64,000 bases of DNA from Sipunculus nudus (GCA_026874595.1 CM049316.1:48054695-48118694); one strand, 5' to 3'; shown: positions 45,251-57,190, counted from the stretch's first letter. The notes: a model not told the origin generated them from the sequence alone. Made by a program: numbers and translations.

Positions 45251-47678
45251 TACTCATGCATATCTAGTAGTATCCAGCAGAATGTGCAGCAGAATAAAAT
45301 GCTTTTAAATTTGAAGTATAATACCATTTTTTTTTTACATTTGTCTAATTTTGTAGAGATATGTGTTGAACACTTTAATTGGAATGAACTAGGTTTGTAA
45401 AAGTTTTATTTTAGAATAAAATGTTATAATTAAAATGTAATTTAAAAGTAATGGTTTGTGAAAAGTTTAAATAACTTTGAGTTAATAGTCTACAACTGTA
45501 TTAAAATTAAATGCAGTTTCTCCTTGGTCAAAAATCAACAAATGAATTTAGTCAAAGAGTATATAAAATATGAGCATGCCTCAGAGGTAATCCTCTGAGA
45601 ATTACTAAATATCTATTTAAAAGATTGATCTAAATTATTAAGTACTGATCTGTTTAAGTTGTTATATGTTAAACATCAGAATTCATAATTAATTGTAACA
45701 AGTAATTAAGATTACCTAAAGGCAAACCATAAACACCATAACTCTATAGCTTGCATAAATTTGGTATGTAAGAGATAAAGTTATATTGACGTCACAATTT
45801 ATAAGTATAATTATTTATATTAATATAATATTTAGAGCAAAATAATAAAAAAAAACTGAAGTCTACATTTTTGATATACAAGGAGATGACTTTACTGATA
45901 TATTCACATGACTTTGTGACCAGGTTATAATCTGCTTAACACAAGTACCTCCAGGTGGTGTTAAGATAATCAGTGCTGGCCTCATGGGATGTTATATAAC
46001 CCTATATGGGACACAGGGGTTAAATCACGGATTAAGTCACGGATTAAGGGGTTGGTGTCCAGTTTGTTTTAAAGCCTAACTGGGAGATAAATAAGATGAC
46101 AGGTAGGCCCTGCGACAATGGATAACTCTGCATGGGGGTGATGGGTGTTCAGCCCTTCGTGATGCAATAGCCTTTGGGCATGGCCTTTTGGTTTTGCCAT
46201 TAATATTAGACCCCAAATCTAAACCCCAGGTTTATCAGAACTGTAAAAACCAGAAACACAGTTGTTATCATGCGATAACCTGTGGCCCTCGTGACATTTG
46301 GTCAGACGGTCGTTCTTTTGAATTACATTTGCACAGGTTCCTGAAACCGTTATTTAAGGTAAATGAATAACAGCCTTGTTTTGAAAATAGCATGTAGACA
46401 AAATTTTACACAAGAAACCAACATAAAGATCACTGAATTTCGGATTTTTATAATAACACAAATATAGAGCAGGCTTATAAAATATTTTTAACTGACAATC
46501 CACTTTAGACTATAATCAAGTATTTAACTAATGATTTTGACAAAGTACATTCACAGGTAAAACAGTATACATATGGTCAAGTCTACGGTGCCATCTATAC
46601 ATATTTACAAAATAGAAGCTATGTTACATTTATCAAAGAGACAGTTACGCATAATAAAAGGTTGAGCTGTTACTCTTATTTCAGTATAATCCAGCTCATT
46701 TAGATCAAGTCCTGAAAGTTGTTACATACATAAAATCTGATCAATTGATTAATTTTGCAAAGAAAAGGTCATTCATTATAAGTAAAATATGACATATATA
46801 GTCATACAATTGCAGGCACAAGTTGCCTGGCTGTTTGCATGGGGGGCATTAAATATTTGCGGATTACGCTTAAGCCCAATGTAATATGAAAATGCTTGTC
46901 ACAGTTTTTTTTTCACACATCACATAATGGTACATATAGCACCTATTATTTCTCTTTCTTTTACATCTTATAAAGTCACACATTGTTTTGTATATAAATA
47001 ATTATTATACACTTTTTTTATTTTTGTTCTATAACCTAGTGAGAACACGGAATTCAAGTCTAACACTATGGGATTTAATTTCAAACAAGGACTGAAGTAA
47101 TTAGAAATATGATGATATTACGGCTTTCATTTTATAAGAATGTAAACTAATATGACTGATTTATCTACAATGAAAATGGCCATAGTATTTACTGTAAATT
47201 CAGTGTACAGATAAAGGTTCAGTACTGTGGGATTACTGTACAACTACCAATGATTTTGAATTTAGAAGATGATTATTGAAGCATACACTGTTCTATAATG
47301 TATACACCGCTTCATAGCCAAAGAAGAGTAAATTACAATAATGGTTTATCAATAGGAATCAAAAGTAGTACTAGCCATTCCAAATAAAATAATGCACATT
47401 GTTCTTTAAACAAAGACGGGCCTACATTTATAAAAAACCCTATTCTGGTTCACAAAATGAATGCACTAATTAATAAAAGGATTTTTTTTCTTAAGAAATG
47501 AAACTCGGCATTTTTAAAGCTGTTACTATGTTTCCATTTGAATAGATCGCTTATTTAGCAGAATTTTACAACCTAAGCCCTTTAAGTATATACTGATGCT
47601 ATAAAACCCAGAATTAACTCAAAATAAGCAATTTATTTACCAGAATTCGTCTCCTAGCTGTTAATAACAGCTGAATAG

Positions 47679-47690
47679 CATCGCTCGCCA
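47679..47690 (-). promoter_or_regulatory. LARD-like element primer-binding site (candidate)
   Basis: Minus strand TGGCGAGCGATG, starting two bases inside the 5' LTR end. TGG at its start fits pairing with a tRNA 3' CCA; the tRNA is not identified. Confidence 0.6.
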
Positions 47691-47692
47691 GA

Positions 47693-48102
47693 TGTAGCTG
47701 CTTATTTATTCTGGGAGGAAATAGGGCTTGCACTTGCACAATATTAAAAGATAAAATACCACTTTTGTACTGGAATAAAACTTTAGCCTAAACCTTCAAA
47801 ATATCAGGACTGCATATTATTATCCAAACTTATAAATGAAACAGAAAGATACTTACCAGGCTAGATAAAAGGACTGCTCTTTGGTAGTGGGTGGCTCTTC
47901 ACCTTGGTAGCCCACACTGTCGTAAAACCAGCCCCAAGGTAAAAAAGAGAGGCGGAATCGCCAGGGCAAGGGGGTTTTATCCAAGAGGGGCAGAGGGCGA
48001 AGTACTTAGCTGCCTGTGATTGGCTATGGGGCATCTCTATATTGACTGTCAATCAGTGTTGATGTCCCACCCCTGCCCAGGTCAAAGGGCAAGAATGTTA
48101 CA
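47693..48102 (-). repeat. LARD-like element 5' LTR (410 bp)
   Basis: Begins TGTAACATTC on the minus strand and ends GCAGCTACA. Aligns colinearly with the left LTR. Lacks the roughly 65-bp segment noted there. Confidence 0.9.
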
Positions 48103-48106
48103 ACCT

Positions 48107-50149
48107 GTTGAGAAGGTAAGTACGACTTGGTTTTAAATACCAACTATACTTATCGTGGCACAGCTACCATGTTATATAGATATCACTTACATGATTGAAA
48201 CATGTATATAATATCATCTAAATTAATGAAATATGCCTTGTTCCGAGGGTACAAGCGAAAACCAAATATGGTAACGACTATAAATGTCTGTATCTTGCAG
48301 ACACAATGGCTATTTTGTACTTGTTGTTTTAATCGTTCAAGATACGCTATTTTATGATATGCTCTTTATAAGAGAATAATATCATTTGAACGACGTATAA
48401 TACGTGTATCGATGAACCAGTGAGTTATTGTATTTAATACAAATCTGTATAGATACATCACTAGCAAGTGCGACATAATATTTGTCTACAAGGGTTTCTT
48501 ACCCATCCTGTGTGTGCGATCCAGTCACTGATCTATCGGTGAGGGACGTCTGACGTCCAGATTAACGATGTAACGATGGCCGTGTCATTAACAACTACTC
48601 GCTTCAATTGCCACTACTCGATTAAAGTGCCACTACTCGCATCAAATGACAAAACAAACCTCAAGTCCCATAACCAGATCGATTTTAACCAGAATTCTAT
48701 CGCATATAAAGGAACATTGTAAACAATATTTTGGTGCACCATTTCATGTTTATGTGGCCATAATAAACTATATGTACATAGTGTATCCTTCATATTTTTT
48801 TTCATTATTAAAATGTTATGTTTCAATCAGTCTTTGTTACTCATTTCCCCATGACAATTTATGGAGGTCCTACCGAGATTTGTTAAAGCTGTAAACTGGG
48901 GAAATGAGTATTAGCATTACATACTCCGATTATGGAATACCAAGTTTATATTACATAAATGACTTAAATAGTGTAAAATAATTATTTAATGTTCAGCAGT
49001 AGACTTTAATAATCTAATTTATTTTCTAATGTATTTGTAATTTGATGTAATGTGTGAAGTTGCGATAAATTGTAACAGATATATTGTTAATATTTTTCAT
49101 TACATTGTGCTGAGTACAGCTGCTTAACAAGTCTTTATGCTTTCTCTAGCAGTGCCAGCTAGAGGCTCACACGGCTGTATAGGGAGGTGTACGTGGGTGC
49201 TGACCTTGAGCGACGACTGGCCGGAAACCGGAAGTCTAGGTTCAGCCTGACTCGTTTGGTTTTCAATTGCCATACATGCAGAATAAAGGCCAGGAAGGAC
49301 ATTCTTTCTCTAACCTGAATGTTGTTACTCTCGTAGATGGGCAGCTGGCAGTTTGTATCAAGTCCATATTAGAAGTTCCCCTTCTGATATTTGTAAAGAG
49401 AACCAGATTGGGTCATAGCTTATAGCTTATTGGCGTTATAGGCTTTATATGCCTTTTCATTGTAAGCTGTAAAACTGCTGTTTACAGTTATGTGCGAGGC
49501 CGATGGAGGTTATTGTTACTGCGATAATCCGGGTCACACGGTAGGTTTTTGAAACTGGTTGTTTACAGATGATTATGTGTGTAGCCGATGGCAGTGATAG
49601 ATACTGCATAAATAAGGGTCACACGTGGTGTATTAAACATTGTATAAGTTTGGTTTTTTTTGGGTGAGGCCGGTGGCAGGGGTAAATACATCACTGCGTT
49701 AATCACGATCACACTAAAACGTAAATTGTGGTTGCGTCAGTTAGGCCATTTAAGCTTACATTTTTGTGAAAGATTTGTTTTTGAGACACGTGTGGAATTA
49801 TACATTGCTTCTAACATGTAAGAATGTGAGGTAGTAATTGGTAGATTTACGCGGGTAAAACGTTCACAATTGGAACGTAGATACTTTGTTAGCCCCAGCC
49901 ATTTATGTTTTGAGATAACACGTGAACCAGTTTGTTTGGCAGACTGAGAGTGATGCTATAATAGATGGCATATAAAACAAGTTCTTGTTTTGAACTAGGA
50001 TTTGGAATTGGTATATTTCAATTCCCGTGCATTATCGTGCAGGTTAAGTTGTTTGTTGCCGACAGTGTCGAGATAGATACTAGTCACTATGAGTAGACTC
50101 AGTAAATAGTCTTAAAACAATTTATTCCCTTTAGTTGTTCAAGGCAGAA
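48107..50149. other. Probable 5' leader or LTR region of Gypsy-3, with a threefold repeat
   Basis: At about 49475-49735 three diverged units of 80-115 bp share GAGGCCGATGG, TACTGC-ATAA and GGTCACAC. AATAAA occurs at 49282 and could belong to an LTR, but no second LTR copy is present to confirm it. No cellular gene seen. Confidence 0.4.
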
Positions 50150-50164
50150 CAATGAGATTATATT

Positions 50165-50720
50165 CTCTGAACAAATCATGAACTGTTGGAACAGAGAATT
50201 GTTGGTATATATTAAGGAAAGAAAAGGTGCAACTTTGAAACAGGTAATCAGATGGGCTAAATCATATGTACAACCCCACTGATTGAATTTATTTTCTTTC
50301 CAATTTACGATTATACAAGGGAACAGATGGAGGTGGACGTAGACATAATTGGTTTAGGTACCATTAGAACCAGACTCCTGAGCCAGGTAGAAGGACAGGT
50401 TCAGGCGTGATTTCCAAAGGGAGGAGAAAGGGCCGATAGTAAGAGAGGGTAGAAAACCAGGAAATATTTCATGTTACGTGTGTCCTGGAAATCATTATAG
50501 GCGTGATTATCCTCAGGTAAAAAGACAAGTAGCTCAGGGCCTGGTGAGTCAGGGGACACCACATCAGCCTACAAAGGTCTCCTCAATGGCTGATCGTGGT
50601 CCGCCAAAAGGTAAATCGGTATGGCAACCTGATGATCCTAGAGAGAATGTTAATGTAACCATGGATACAAATGATTCAGGAACGGGTCAGTCCCTAAATC
50701 CTGATAGATAAGTCGCCTGT
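50165..50720 (+). pseudogene. Gypsy-3 gag C-terminus and zinc knuckle
   Basis: MNCWNRELLVYIKERKGATL, then VIRWAKSYVQPH, resembles the end of a gag capsid. After a basic linker, CYVCPGNHYRRDYP at about 50470 is a zinc knuckle whose last Cys is Tyr and whose spacing is one short. Confidence 0.65.
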
Positions 50721-50839
50721 ATAGAAATAGCACGGGATACTCTGAAAGTTTGTGAACAGACACCCGATGTAAAACCCAGAGTAGATGAAAGTATCCATAA
50801 ACTGGGAATGGCTCATGAGGAGGCAGGGGCAATATTCAT

Positions 50840-50960
50840 AAACATGCCAATTGTGTCTGGAAGAATTATGCCAGATAATACCCCAGTATAAGCACTGATA
50901 GATTCCGGATGTAGTACTTGTTTAATCAGATCAGATCTTGTGAAAGAAGACTGACAAGGT
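50840..50960 (+). pseudogene. Gypsy-3 aspartic protease remnant
   Basis: ALIDSGCSTCLIRSDLV contains the DSG catalytic motif with the usual hydrophobic residues before it. A stop precedes it and a frameshift follows. Confidence 0.75.
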
Positions 50961-51389
50961 TCAATCAGTGGTTCTCACTGATGGCACAGTTAAAGAATTT
51001 CCTGTTTCCAATATCAATATTGACTCACTATTGTTATCATGACAGGTGAAAGCTTTAAGCATTCCAAAATCAGTATGTGAAGCAGTGAAAGGAAATGTAG
51101 AAGGAGCTAGAGATCCGAATGATCCTTACTTGAATTTGCAACCGGTTCGGGATATTACAAAAGCACCAATCACAGGAGTAAGGGATGATAGTGATACAGT
51201 AGAAGAGGTTACGGCGGTACAATCCTTAATTGTGTTTTAAAACAGTTAAAAGTGTTACCATCAATACCTTCAGTGGAACCAGTAGAAGTATCAAAAGAGC
51301 AGAAGAATGATGATGGTCTGAAACATTTGTGTGAGAAAGTTGGATCAAAAGATTTGGGTTCCTAATATATATTGACGTAGAACACGGTT

Positions 51390-52610
51390 GGTTATGTAGA
51401 CAACATAGAGATTCAGAGAATCCTAGCGAAGGAAAAGTCCCCAAACTTTTTGTAGTACCAGAAAAATATAGGAAACACATTTTGAAAATTGCTCATGTGT
51501 CGAAAGACATCTTGGATAAACAATACATTGAGCAAGATACAAAACCAGTTTTATTGGCCAGGGATTACTGGTGATGTTTCGGGGTTTTGTAAATCATGCG
51601 AGATTTGTCAGAAAACCATTGATAAAGGAAGGGTTCCTAAGGTCCCATTAGGGTGGATGCCATTGATTGGAATCCCATTTGAAACAATAGCCGTTGACTA
51701 AGTAGGACTGTTGAGTCCTTCTGATGAAAGAAGATATAGGTACATACTTACCACAAATGATTATGCAACACAATATCCAGAGGTGATACCTTTGAAATCT
51801 TAATCTACTCCATAAGAAGCCGAAGCACTGGTTACATTCAGTAGCAAAGTTGGAATTCCAAATGAAGTACTTTCCGATCTGAGAACACAATTTGTGTCCG
51901 ATTTAATGAAAAAAATCTCTAGACTATTGACTCAGGCAGTTGACAAGTACTAGGTATCACCCCATATGTAATAGCTTGGTGGAAAAGTATAATGGGATTA
52001 GCAAGAAAACCTTGAAAAGGTTGTGTTCAGAACAGCCTAGGCATTGGGACAGATACTTATCCGCAGTGTTTTTTTTTTTTTTGCACTCAGAAAGTTACCA
52101 CACTCTAGTTTAGGTTAGTCACCTTTTGAATTGCTATACGGCAGACTCGTTCGTGGACCCATGACTATTCTACGGGAATTATGGACCAACCAGAAGCTAA
52201 GAATGAATATCAGTATGTGGTTGAATTAAAAGAAAAGTTGCACGAAACCTTGGAAATAGCTAAAAATTCTCTTGCAAAAATGGCAACATAGTATTAAAGA
52301 TTAAATGACCAGAAAACAAAACCTCGTAAACTAAAGGTAGGGGATACGGTATTAGTGTCATTACCAACAGAAGCGACCAAACTCCTTATCCAGTGGAAAG
52401 GTCCCTTTACAGGATACGGATTAAACATGAAAATGACTATATGATTGATATCAACAGGTCCCAAACGTTGTTTCACATAAACCTGTTGAAACTTTACTTT
52501 GAACGTGAGGAACTAGATAATTTGGTAGAAGGATTTTTCGAGATGATACAGAATCCCGAACTAGACAATAGCATTCTAGGGTTAGACTGTGACAAAGATC
52601 AAATTAGTTA
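51390..52610 (+). pseudogene. Gypsy-3 integrase with C-terminal segment
   Basis: VPEKYRKHILKIAH, then FYWPGITGDVSGFC, CEICQKT (HHCC zinc part), then IAVD plus a stop (first Asp), YILTTNDYATQYPE, VGIPNEVLSDLRTQFVSD (second Asp), SPFELLYGRLVRGPM, and the C-terminal VGDTVLVSLPTEATKLLIQW. The region of the catalytic Glu is scrambled near 51950-52000. A T-run at 52069-52082 adds a frameshift. The open frame 52393-52611 covers the C-terminal extension. Confidence 0.85.
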
Positions 52611-52729
52611 GGAAAGCCTTGTATGCACACCATCCGTGAAAAATGGTGAATATATAGAACATGTGAACATAAACCCAGAATTAGAAACTGTTCATAAAGA
52701 TGAGGCCAAACAACTGCTATGTAAATAAG

Positions 52730-53364
52730 TGATGTTTTAACAGATGTACCAAAGAAAACATCAGTTTTGAAACGTAAAATCCTTCTGACAACTGATGAAC
52801 CAGTAAGTCACGCCTTTTTTCAGTGCCACAAGCACTAAGAGAAATCATAAAACTAGAGGTGGATAATATGCTAAAAATGGGTATTATAAAAGATCAAACT
52901 CCCATTATGGTGACCTCATTGTGATTGTGTAAAAGACAGACGGCAGCAACAAATTTTGTATTGACTTTAGGAAGCTAAACAAAATCATCGTCTTCCATCC
53001 TGAACCAATACCAAACTCCCAAGAAAGATATGCTTCTCTGAGATCCAGTAAATATTTCTCAAAGATTGGTCTTACAAAGGGTACTGGAAAATACCGAGGG
53101 AAGGTGACAAAGAAAATATCGCCTTTTGTCACACCATAAGGGAAGTTTCACTTCTGTTTTATGCCATTCGGCTTGGTAACAGCTAGCGCCAAATTCTCCA
53201 AAATAAGGGGAATGGTTCTTGCAGGCATACCAAATGTTGTCAATTACTTATACTGTTACACAATGTAACATGAGGTCACGTGTCGACCATAAAACAGGTG
53301 CTAGATAGTTTGCGTAGGGCAAACCTAGCAGCACGGCCTTTAAAGTGTTTACTGGGATACCAGT
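52730..53364 (+). pseudogene. Gypsy-3 reverse transcriptase, truncated
   Basis: ALREIIKLEVDNMLKMGIIK, then KTDGSNKFCIDFRKLNKI, HPEPIPNSQE, KYFSKIGLTKGTGKYR, CFMPFGLVTASAKFSK and NVVNYLY. The catalytic aspartates expected after NY are lost in a short garbled stretch (about 53235-53275). The thumb region STIKQVLDSLRRANLAARPL is open and leads directly into BEL/Pao gag. Confidence 0.85.
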
Positions 53365-53690
53365 CACCTATACATGACAGTCTTCATGCCATGTCAACCT
53401 TGTCTCATATGGACGTTTTTAACCCTTCACCTAATATGCAGGTTGTAATATGGAAACTTCTTCCATATTTGCAAAACAAGTGGCGTGACAAGGTGACGAA
53501 TCGTAGGAGAGAACAGATGAGAATGTTTTTCTTTGACGATCTTGCCCAGGTCTTAAAGCAAGCATTAGACGCTGCTAATGACCCAATATACAGCAAAGAG
53601 GCCCTAGAAAAGAACAATACTCAGAGAATATACATTGCCTCTAACCGTACAGTTTTCACCAAAATCAAAGAGCAGCAGCTTAACATCTGA
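53280..53690 (+). pseudogene. Chimeric open frame: Ty3 RT thumb joined to BEL/Pao gag
   Basis: The first 28 or so codons end in LKCLLGYQ (Ty3 RT thumb). From about 53364 the frame continues with HDSLHAMSTLSHMDVFNPSP, then LLPYLQNKWRDKV, FDDLAQVLKQALDAANDPIY, which is BEL/Pao gag. The 136-codon frame is open throughout. It most likely reflects chance in-frame joining at a recombination or deletion point, but it is a genuine fusion at the DNA level. Confidence 0.8.
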
Positions 53691-53759
53691 GATATCTCAT
53701 GTTACAGGCGCTTAGGTGTAAAACAGGACAACAGTAACCACAGGTCATGTATAATGTGC

Positions 53760-54000
53760 AAAGAATCACATGACCTGGACAACTGTGAAGAATTCCTTTA
53801 AAAAACCCTGAATGACAGACGGGCTTTCCTGAAAGAAAAGCGAATGTGCTTCGGTTGATATGGATATAACCACATTTCCAAAGGATGTACCAACAAACTG
53901 AAGTGTAGCTATTGTGAGAAAATGATTCATTTCAAGCAAACAAAGCAACATCCAACGATGCTTTAGTTGAAGCTACTAATGTGCAAACCAATGTTCAGAC
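53760..54000 (+). pseudogene. BEL/Pao zinc knuckle region
   Basis: MCFG*YGYNHISKGC and KLKCSYCEKMIHFKQ (asterisk marks a stop) are CCHC-like knuckles typical of BEL/Pao gag C-termini. Confidence 0.65.
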
Positions 54001-54089
54001 AAGAAGCTGCAGTGCTATTGATGAAGGTTCCATTGTGTTGCATGCAACATTACCTGCCAGAGTTCGATAAAAGGGAACCGACCAAGTTG

Positions 54090-54640
54090 TCTAAACATAT
54101 GCGTTCTATGACAGTGGGTGTAACGGGTGTTTCATAACAGATGATTTTAGAACGAAGCCCTCTGCAAAGGATACAGATGTAAATCTTCAGCTACGTTCTA
54201 TGCATGTCCAGTCATGCATACAAACAACCGCAGTAATGGACTTGATTGTTTCCGATTGGACTTAAAGAAATCCCATACTCCTGCAAAAGACTTTTCAGAG
54301 AGAGGGAATACCAGTAGACCATCAGCACATCCCTAGGCCCGAAACACTCAGTAAGTGGTCTAACTTAAATTTTGTGGCCAAGGACATTCCAGGTAATATT
54401 TCCGACATTGATATTTGCTTGTTCATTGGCATCAATTGGCCCTTAGCACTCGAGCCTTTGTTCCTTCACATGGAGAAAGATCATTTGCTATACAGTTCCA
54501 TCACGGATGGACAGGAAATGGTCCAGTGTGTGTGTCTGGAACTGCTGATACTGTAAGCTGTAGTAGAGTCATCGTCAGAGAAATGGATCACATGAAAGAG
54601 GTTATTTCACCTGAGTCAGTCTTGAAATTGTTTTTAGCTT
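54090..54640 (+). pseudogene. BEL/Pao aspartic protease region
   Basis: FYDSGCNGCFITDDF (DSG at 54110-54118) is the catalytic site. It is followed by IPRPETLSKW, AKDIPGNISDIDICLFIGIN, and LALEPLF, a standard BEL/Pao block, with GWTGNGPVCVSGTAD in the overlapping frame. Confidence 0.8.
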
Positions 54641-55029
54641 GACTTTAATGACAGGCTGACACAACTGCCTGGTGAACGCAGTCACTCGTAGGAGTACAAA
54701 CTTCTTAGCTAAAGCTAAAGGAGGAATACGTCTGATAGATGGCCATTAAAAAAAACAATTGCCATTCAGAAACTCTAACGTTACCATGCCTTGTACCGAC
54801 AGCAAGCAGTTAAACGTTCCCAATGGCATAAGAAGAGAATGTTGCGTGATGCAAAATAACGAGAGAACTACATCAATTTTGTAAATGTGCTCTTCGACAA
54901 GGATTATGATACAAAGGTTGAAGAGAACTCCTTGACTACAGCACCAGGAAGGGTTTGGTATCTGCCACATCATGGTGTCAACCACCCGAAAAAAGCCAAA
55001 CAAATCCTGTGTGCTCTTTTACTGTAGCG

Positions 55030-55441
55030 CTCGATAGGAAGGAACATCGCTAAACGACAAACTGTTTCCAGGTCCTGATCTGACAAATTCGTTGACAGGG
55101 GTTCTCACCAGATTTAGAGAAGAGCAGATAGGCTTTATAGGCGACGTGGATTAATAGGCTTTATAAGCATGGTTCACCTAGTGCGTGTTCCATCCGATCA
55201 GTGTAATTTTCTACGCTCTCTGCGGTGGCCAGGTGGTGATCTTAATGCAGGACTACATGAGTACCAGTTGAAAGTACACATGTACGGAGCAATTCCTTCC
55301 TATGTATTTTGTAACTATGCACTGAGAAATCTAACAAAGGATAATGTTCCTCTCCAACCTGTGTCTCACATCATCAACAGGAACTTCTACGTAGAAGACT
55401 GCCTAAACTCCGTTGCTGGTGAACATGAGGCTATCAAATAA
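55030..55441 (+). pseudogene. BEL/Pao reverse transcriptase
   Basis: [16 protein letters not shown], then HLVRVPSDQCNFLRSLRWP, GGDLNAGLHEYQLKVHMYGA and NFYVEDCLNSV. The YVDD box reads YVED (55388-55399), a change of the first catalytic Asp to Glu. The region before 55080 is a frame-shifted fingers domain. Confidence 0.83.
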
Positions 55442-55444
55442 ATC

Positions 55445-56090
55445 AGTGACCTGCGCTCGTCTTGCTCAGCAGGGGGCCAAGTACATCAGCATCAGCAGAG
55501 CAGTACTTGAATCCATTCCTGCATAAGAGCGTGCAAAAGAAATACAGACCATTGAAGTGGATTATTACGAATAACGAATTGCACGTGCTTTGGGCGTCAA
55601 ATGGTGTATTTCTACGGACAAATCTGGCTTCTCATTCATGACCAACTCTCAAGCAGAAAACAAGACGAGAATTCTGTCTATTGTGTCATCAATCTTTGAC
55701 CCCATAGGATTCCTAGCACCATTCATACTGCCTGCAAATAAAATAATGCAAGATCTCTGCAAAGAAGAGGATTTAGGTTGGCATGATGAAATTCCAGACC
55801 ATTATACAGTGCGGTGACAGAAGTAGTTGATATATCTTTATCTGCTGAATGAAGTCTCTGTTTACAGATGCTTGAACCCAGAAGGATTTGAAACTGTCAG
55901 ATCTACTCAGTTTCATCTGTTTTCTAATGCTAACTCCACTGGACACGCTTCTGTTGCATATTAACGACAAAGCTACGTGGGGGCGAGATACATACTTCCC
56001 TTCTGATGGTAAAAGCTAGATTGCGCCCATAAAACCAACAACTTTACCTTGTTTGCAGCTTACAGACAATCTCCCACTAGCCCATTATTA
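55445..56090 (+). pseudogene. BEL/Pao RT end and RNase H region
   Basis: ALGVKWCISTDKSGF, then SSIFDPIGFLAPFILPANKI and MQDLCKEEDLGW at 55590-55817, then HLFSNANSTGHASVAY and KPTTLPCLQL in shifted frames. These match the region between RT and RNase H in BEL/Pao. Similarity fades by 56090. Confidence 0.8.
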
Positions 56091-56164
56091 CAATCAACAA
56101 CCCTGTACAACTCATGAACACATCACAAATGGCATACCTAGTTAGACATAAATATTTCGTGTTA

Positions 56165-56370
56165 TGATGTTTGATTTGGTCAGTTTGATTCATGTTTGCT
56201 ACCAGTATATATTGCGTGCAAGTGACTTATTTCAGGTTTCCAAGGGTTATCCTTCCTGGATATATAGTTACAAGTGGTTACGATTTGTGCCTTGCTAACC
56301 GACGCTCCGAAGGGCAAAGCATTATTCCTATACCTCAGTTGACTTTCAGTCAGTTGCCCCCCCCCCCCCC
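56165..56370. repeat. Right end of a dispersed element with C-run
   Basis: GGTTACGATTTGTGCCTTGC, TAACCGACG and CCTCAGTTGACTTTCAGTCA match the right end of the units at 59.6-60.75 kb. A C-run (56347-56362) follows. Confidence 0.65.
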
Positions 56371-57190
56371 CCAAATTCATTTCAATACATAACCATTCTA
56401 TGTTATTTTACTCTGAGGAATGGTCAACTATTAAATAATTTGTTAGCAAAATTTGAAGTCCCGTAAAGTCAAATAGTAAATTTATATTTATTTGATCGCT
56501 CATTCTCAAGAGGAAAGGTTACCTTGATTTTAACAGTGTTGGAACATTTATGTCACCGAGTATTTTTTCTTTGTTAAAAGTTGAAACCCTACATTTTTGT
56601 GATCCTTAGTCCTGAACCTTTGCAAAAAAATATGGTTACAATTTTTCTAAAGGGATTTGGTCATTTTGTTTAGGTCACTTTTTTTAAAGCAAAAAAGGAG
56701 GGCCTATATATATAAAAATTTGCCTTAAGAGGTAAAATCTTGCAACATAACACCTCAAAATGGCCAGTGTGATGCGTCAACTCGCTATAACTTGGAATAG
56801 ATACATTACAAATTAGTATTACATATTTAAAGAGCGCATACCTCCGCCAACACCTGGATCCGCAACAACATACACCCACCTTTAACAGACAAACATGAAA
56901 AATTTTTCAATAATCAAATCAGTTATTCCTTGGCCCATGGTCCATTGATCCACACTATTTCATTGAAATCCATAAGATATACGTGTTGAGACAACAAAAT
57001 ATTCTCTTGAAGTTTGTACACTGGGTATAGCGGACCACATGTTAATTTCAGGTAACCTGTATCGTATACACTATCGCTGCGTCCTCCGAGGTTCTCACCA
57101 GCGGATAAAGATTTAGCCTCATTTATATATAGAACATGTGAAAATGAACATCTTTTACTTCCATTTTGATTTTGCTATTTCGTCAACCAA
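56371..57190. other. Unassigned region
   Basis: AT-rich, no gene or element recognised. The minus-strand open frame 56670-56879 has no recognisable similarity. Confidence 0.45.

Larger units (their letters stand above)
42049..48102 (-). mobile_element. Complete non-autonomous LTR element without gag-pol (LARD-like), 6054 bp
   Basis: Direct repeats at 42049-42521 and 47693-48102 begin TGTAGC and end GTTACA. The element is flanked by the 4-bp duplication ACCT (42045-42048 and 48103-48106). Reading on the minus strand, a candidate PBS (TGGCGAGCGATGC) starts 2 nt after the 5' LTR and a purine tract (AGGGGGAAGGA) directly abuts the 3' LTR. The 5.2-kb interior has no open frame above about 110 codons and no gag, protease, RT, RNase H or integrase motif in any frame that I can find. 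Structure and size fit a LARD-type derivative mobilised in trans. Confidence 0.88.
50150..53364 (+). mobile_element. Ty3/gypsy element with integrase before RT (Gmr1-like order), decayed (Gypsy-3)
   Basis: Plus-strand order: gag C-terminus, zinc knuckle, aspartic protease, integrase, integrase C-terminal region, then reverse transcriptase. Standard Ty3 elements have integrase last; INT before RT is the hallmark of the Gmr1 clade. The linker between integrase and RT (FHINLLKLYFER, then DVPKKTSVLKRKI and TTDEPV) reads as one continuous polyprotein region, arguing against two unrelated fragments. The element breaks off in the RT thumb where BEL/Pao sequence begins. Confidence 0.85.
53365..56090 (+). 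mobile_element. BEL/Pao retrotransposon, truncated at both ends
   Basis: Plus-strand gag, zinc knuckles, aspartic protease, RT and RNase H/peptidase-A17-type region in BEL/Pao order. No LTR is visible at either end. The 5' border is fused in frame to Gypsy-3 RT at about 53364. Reading needs many frame changes. Confidence 0.87.
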
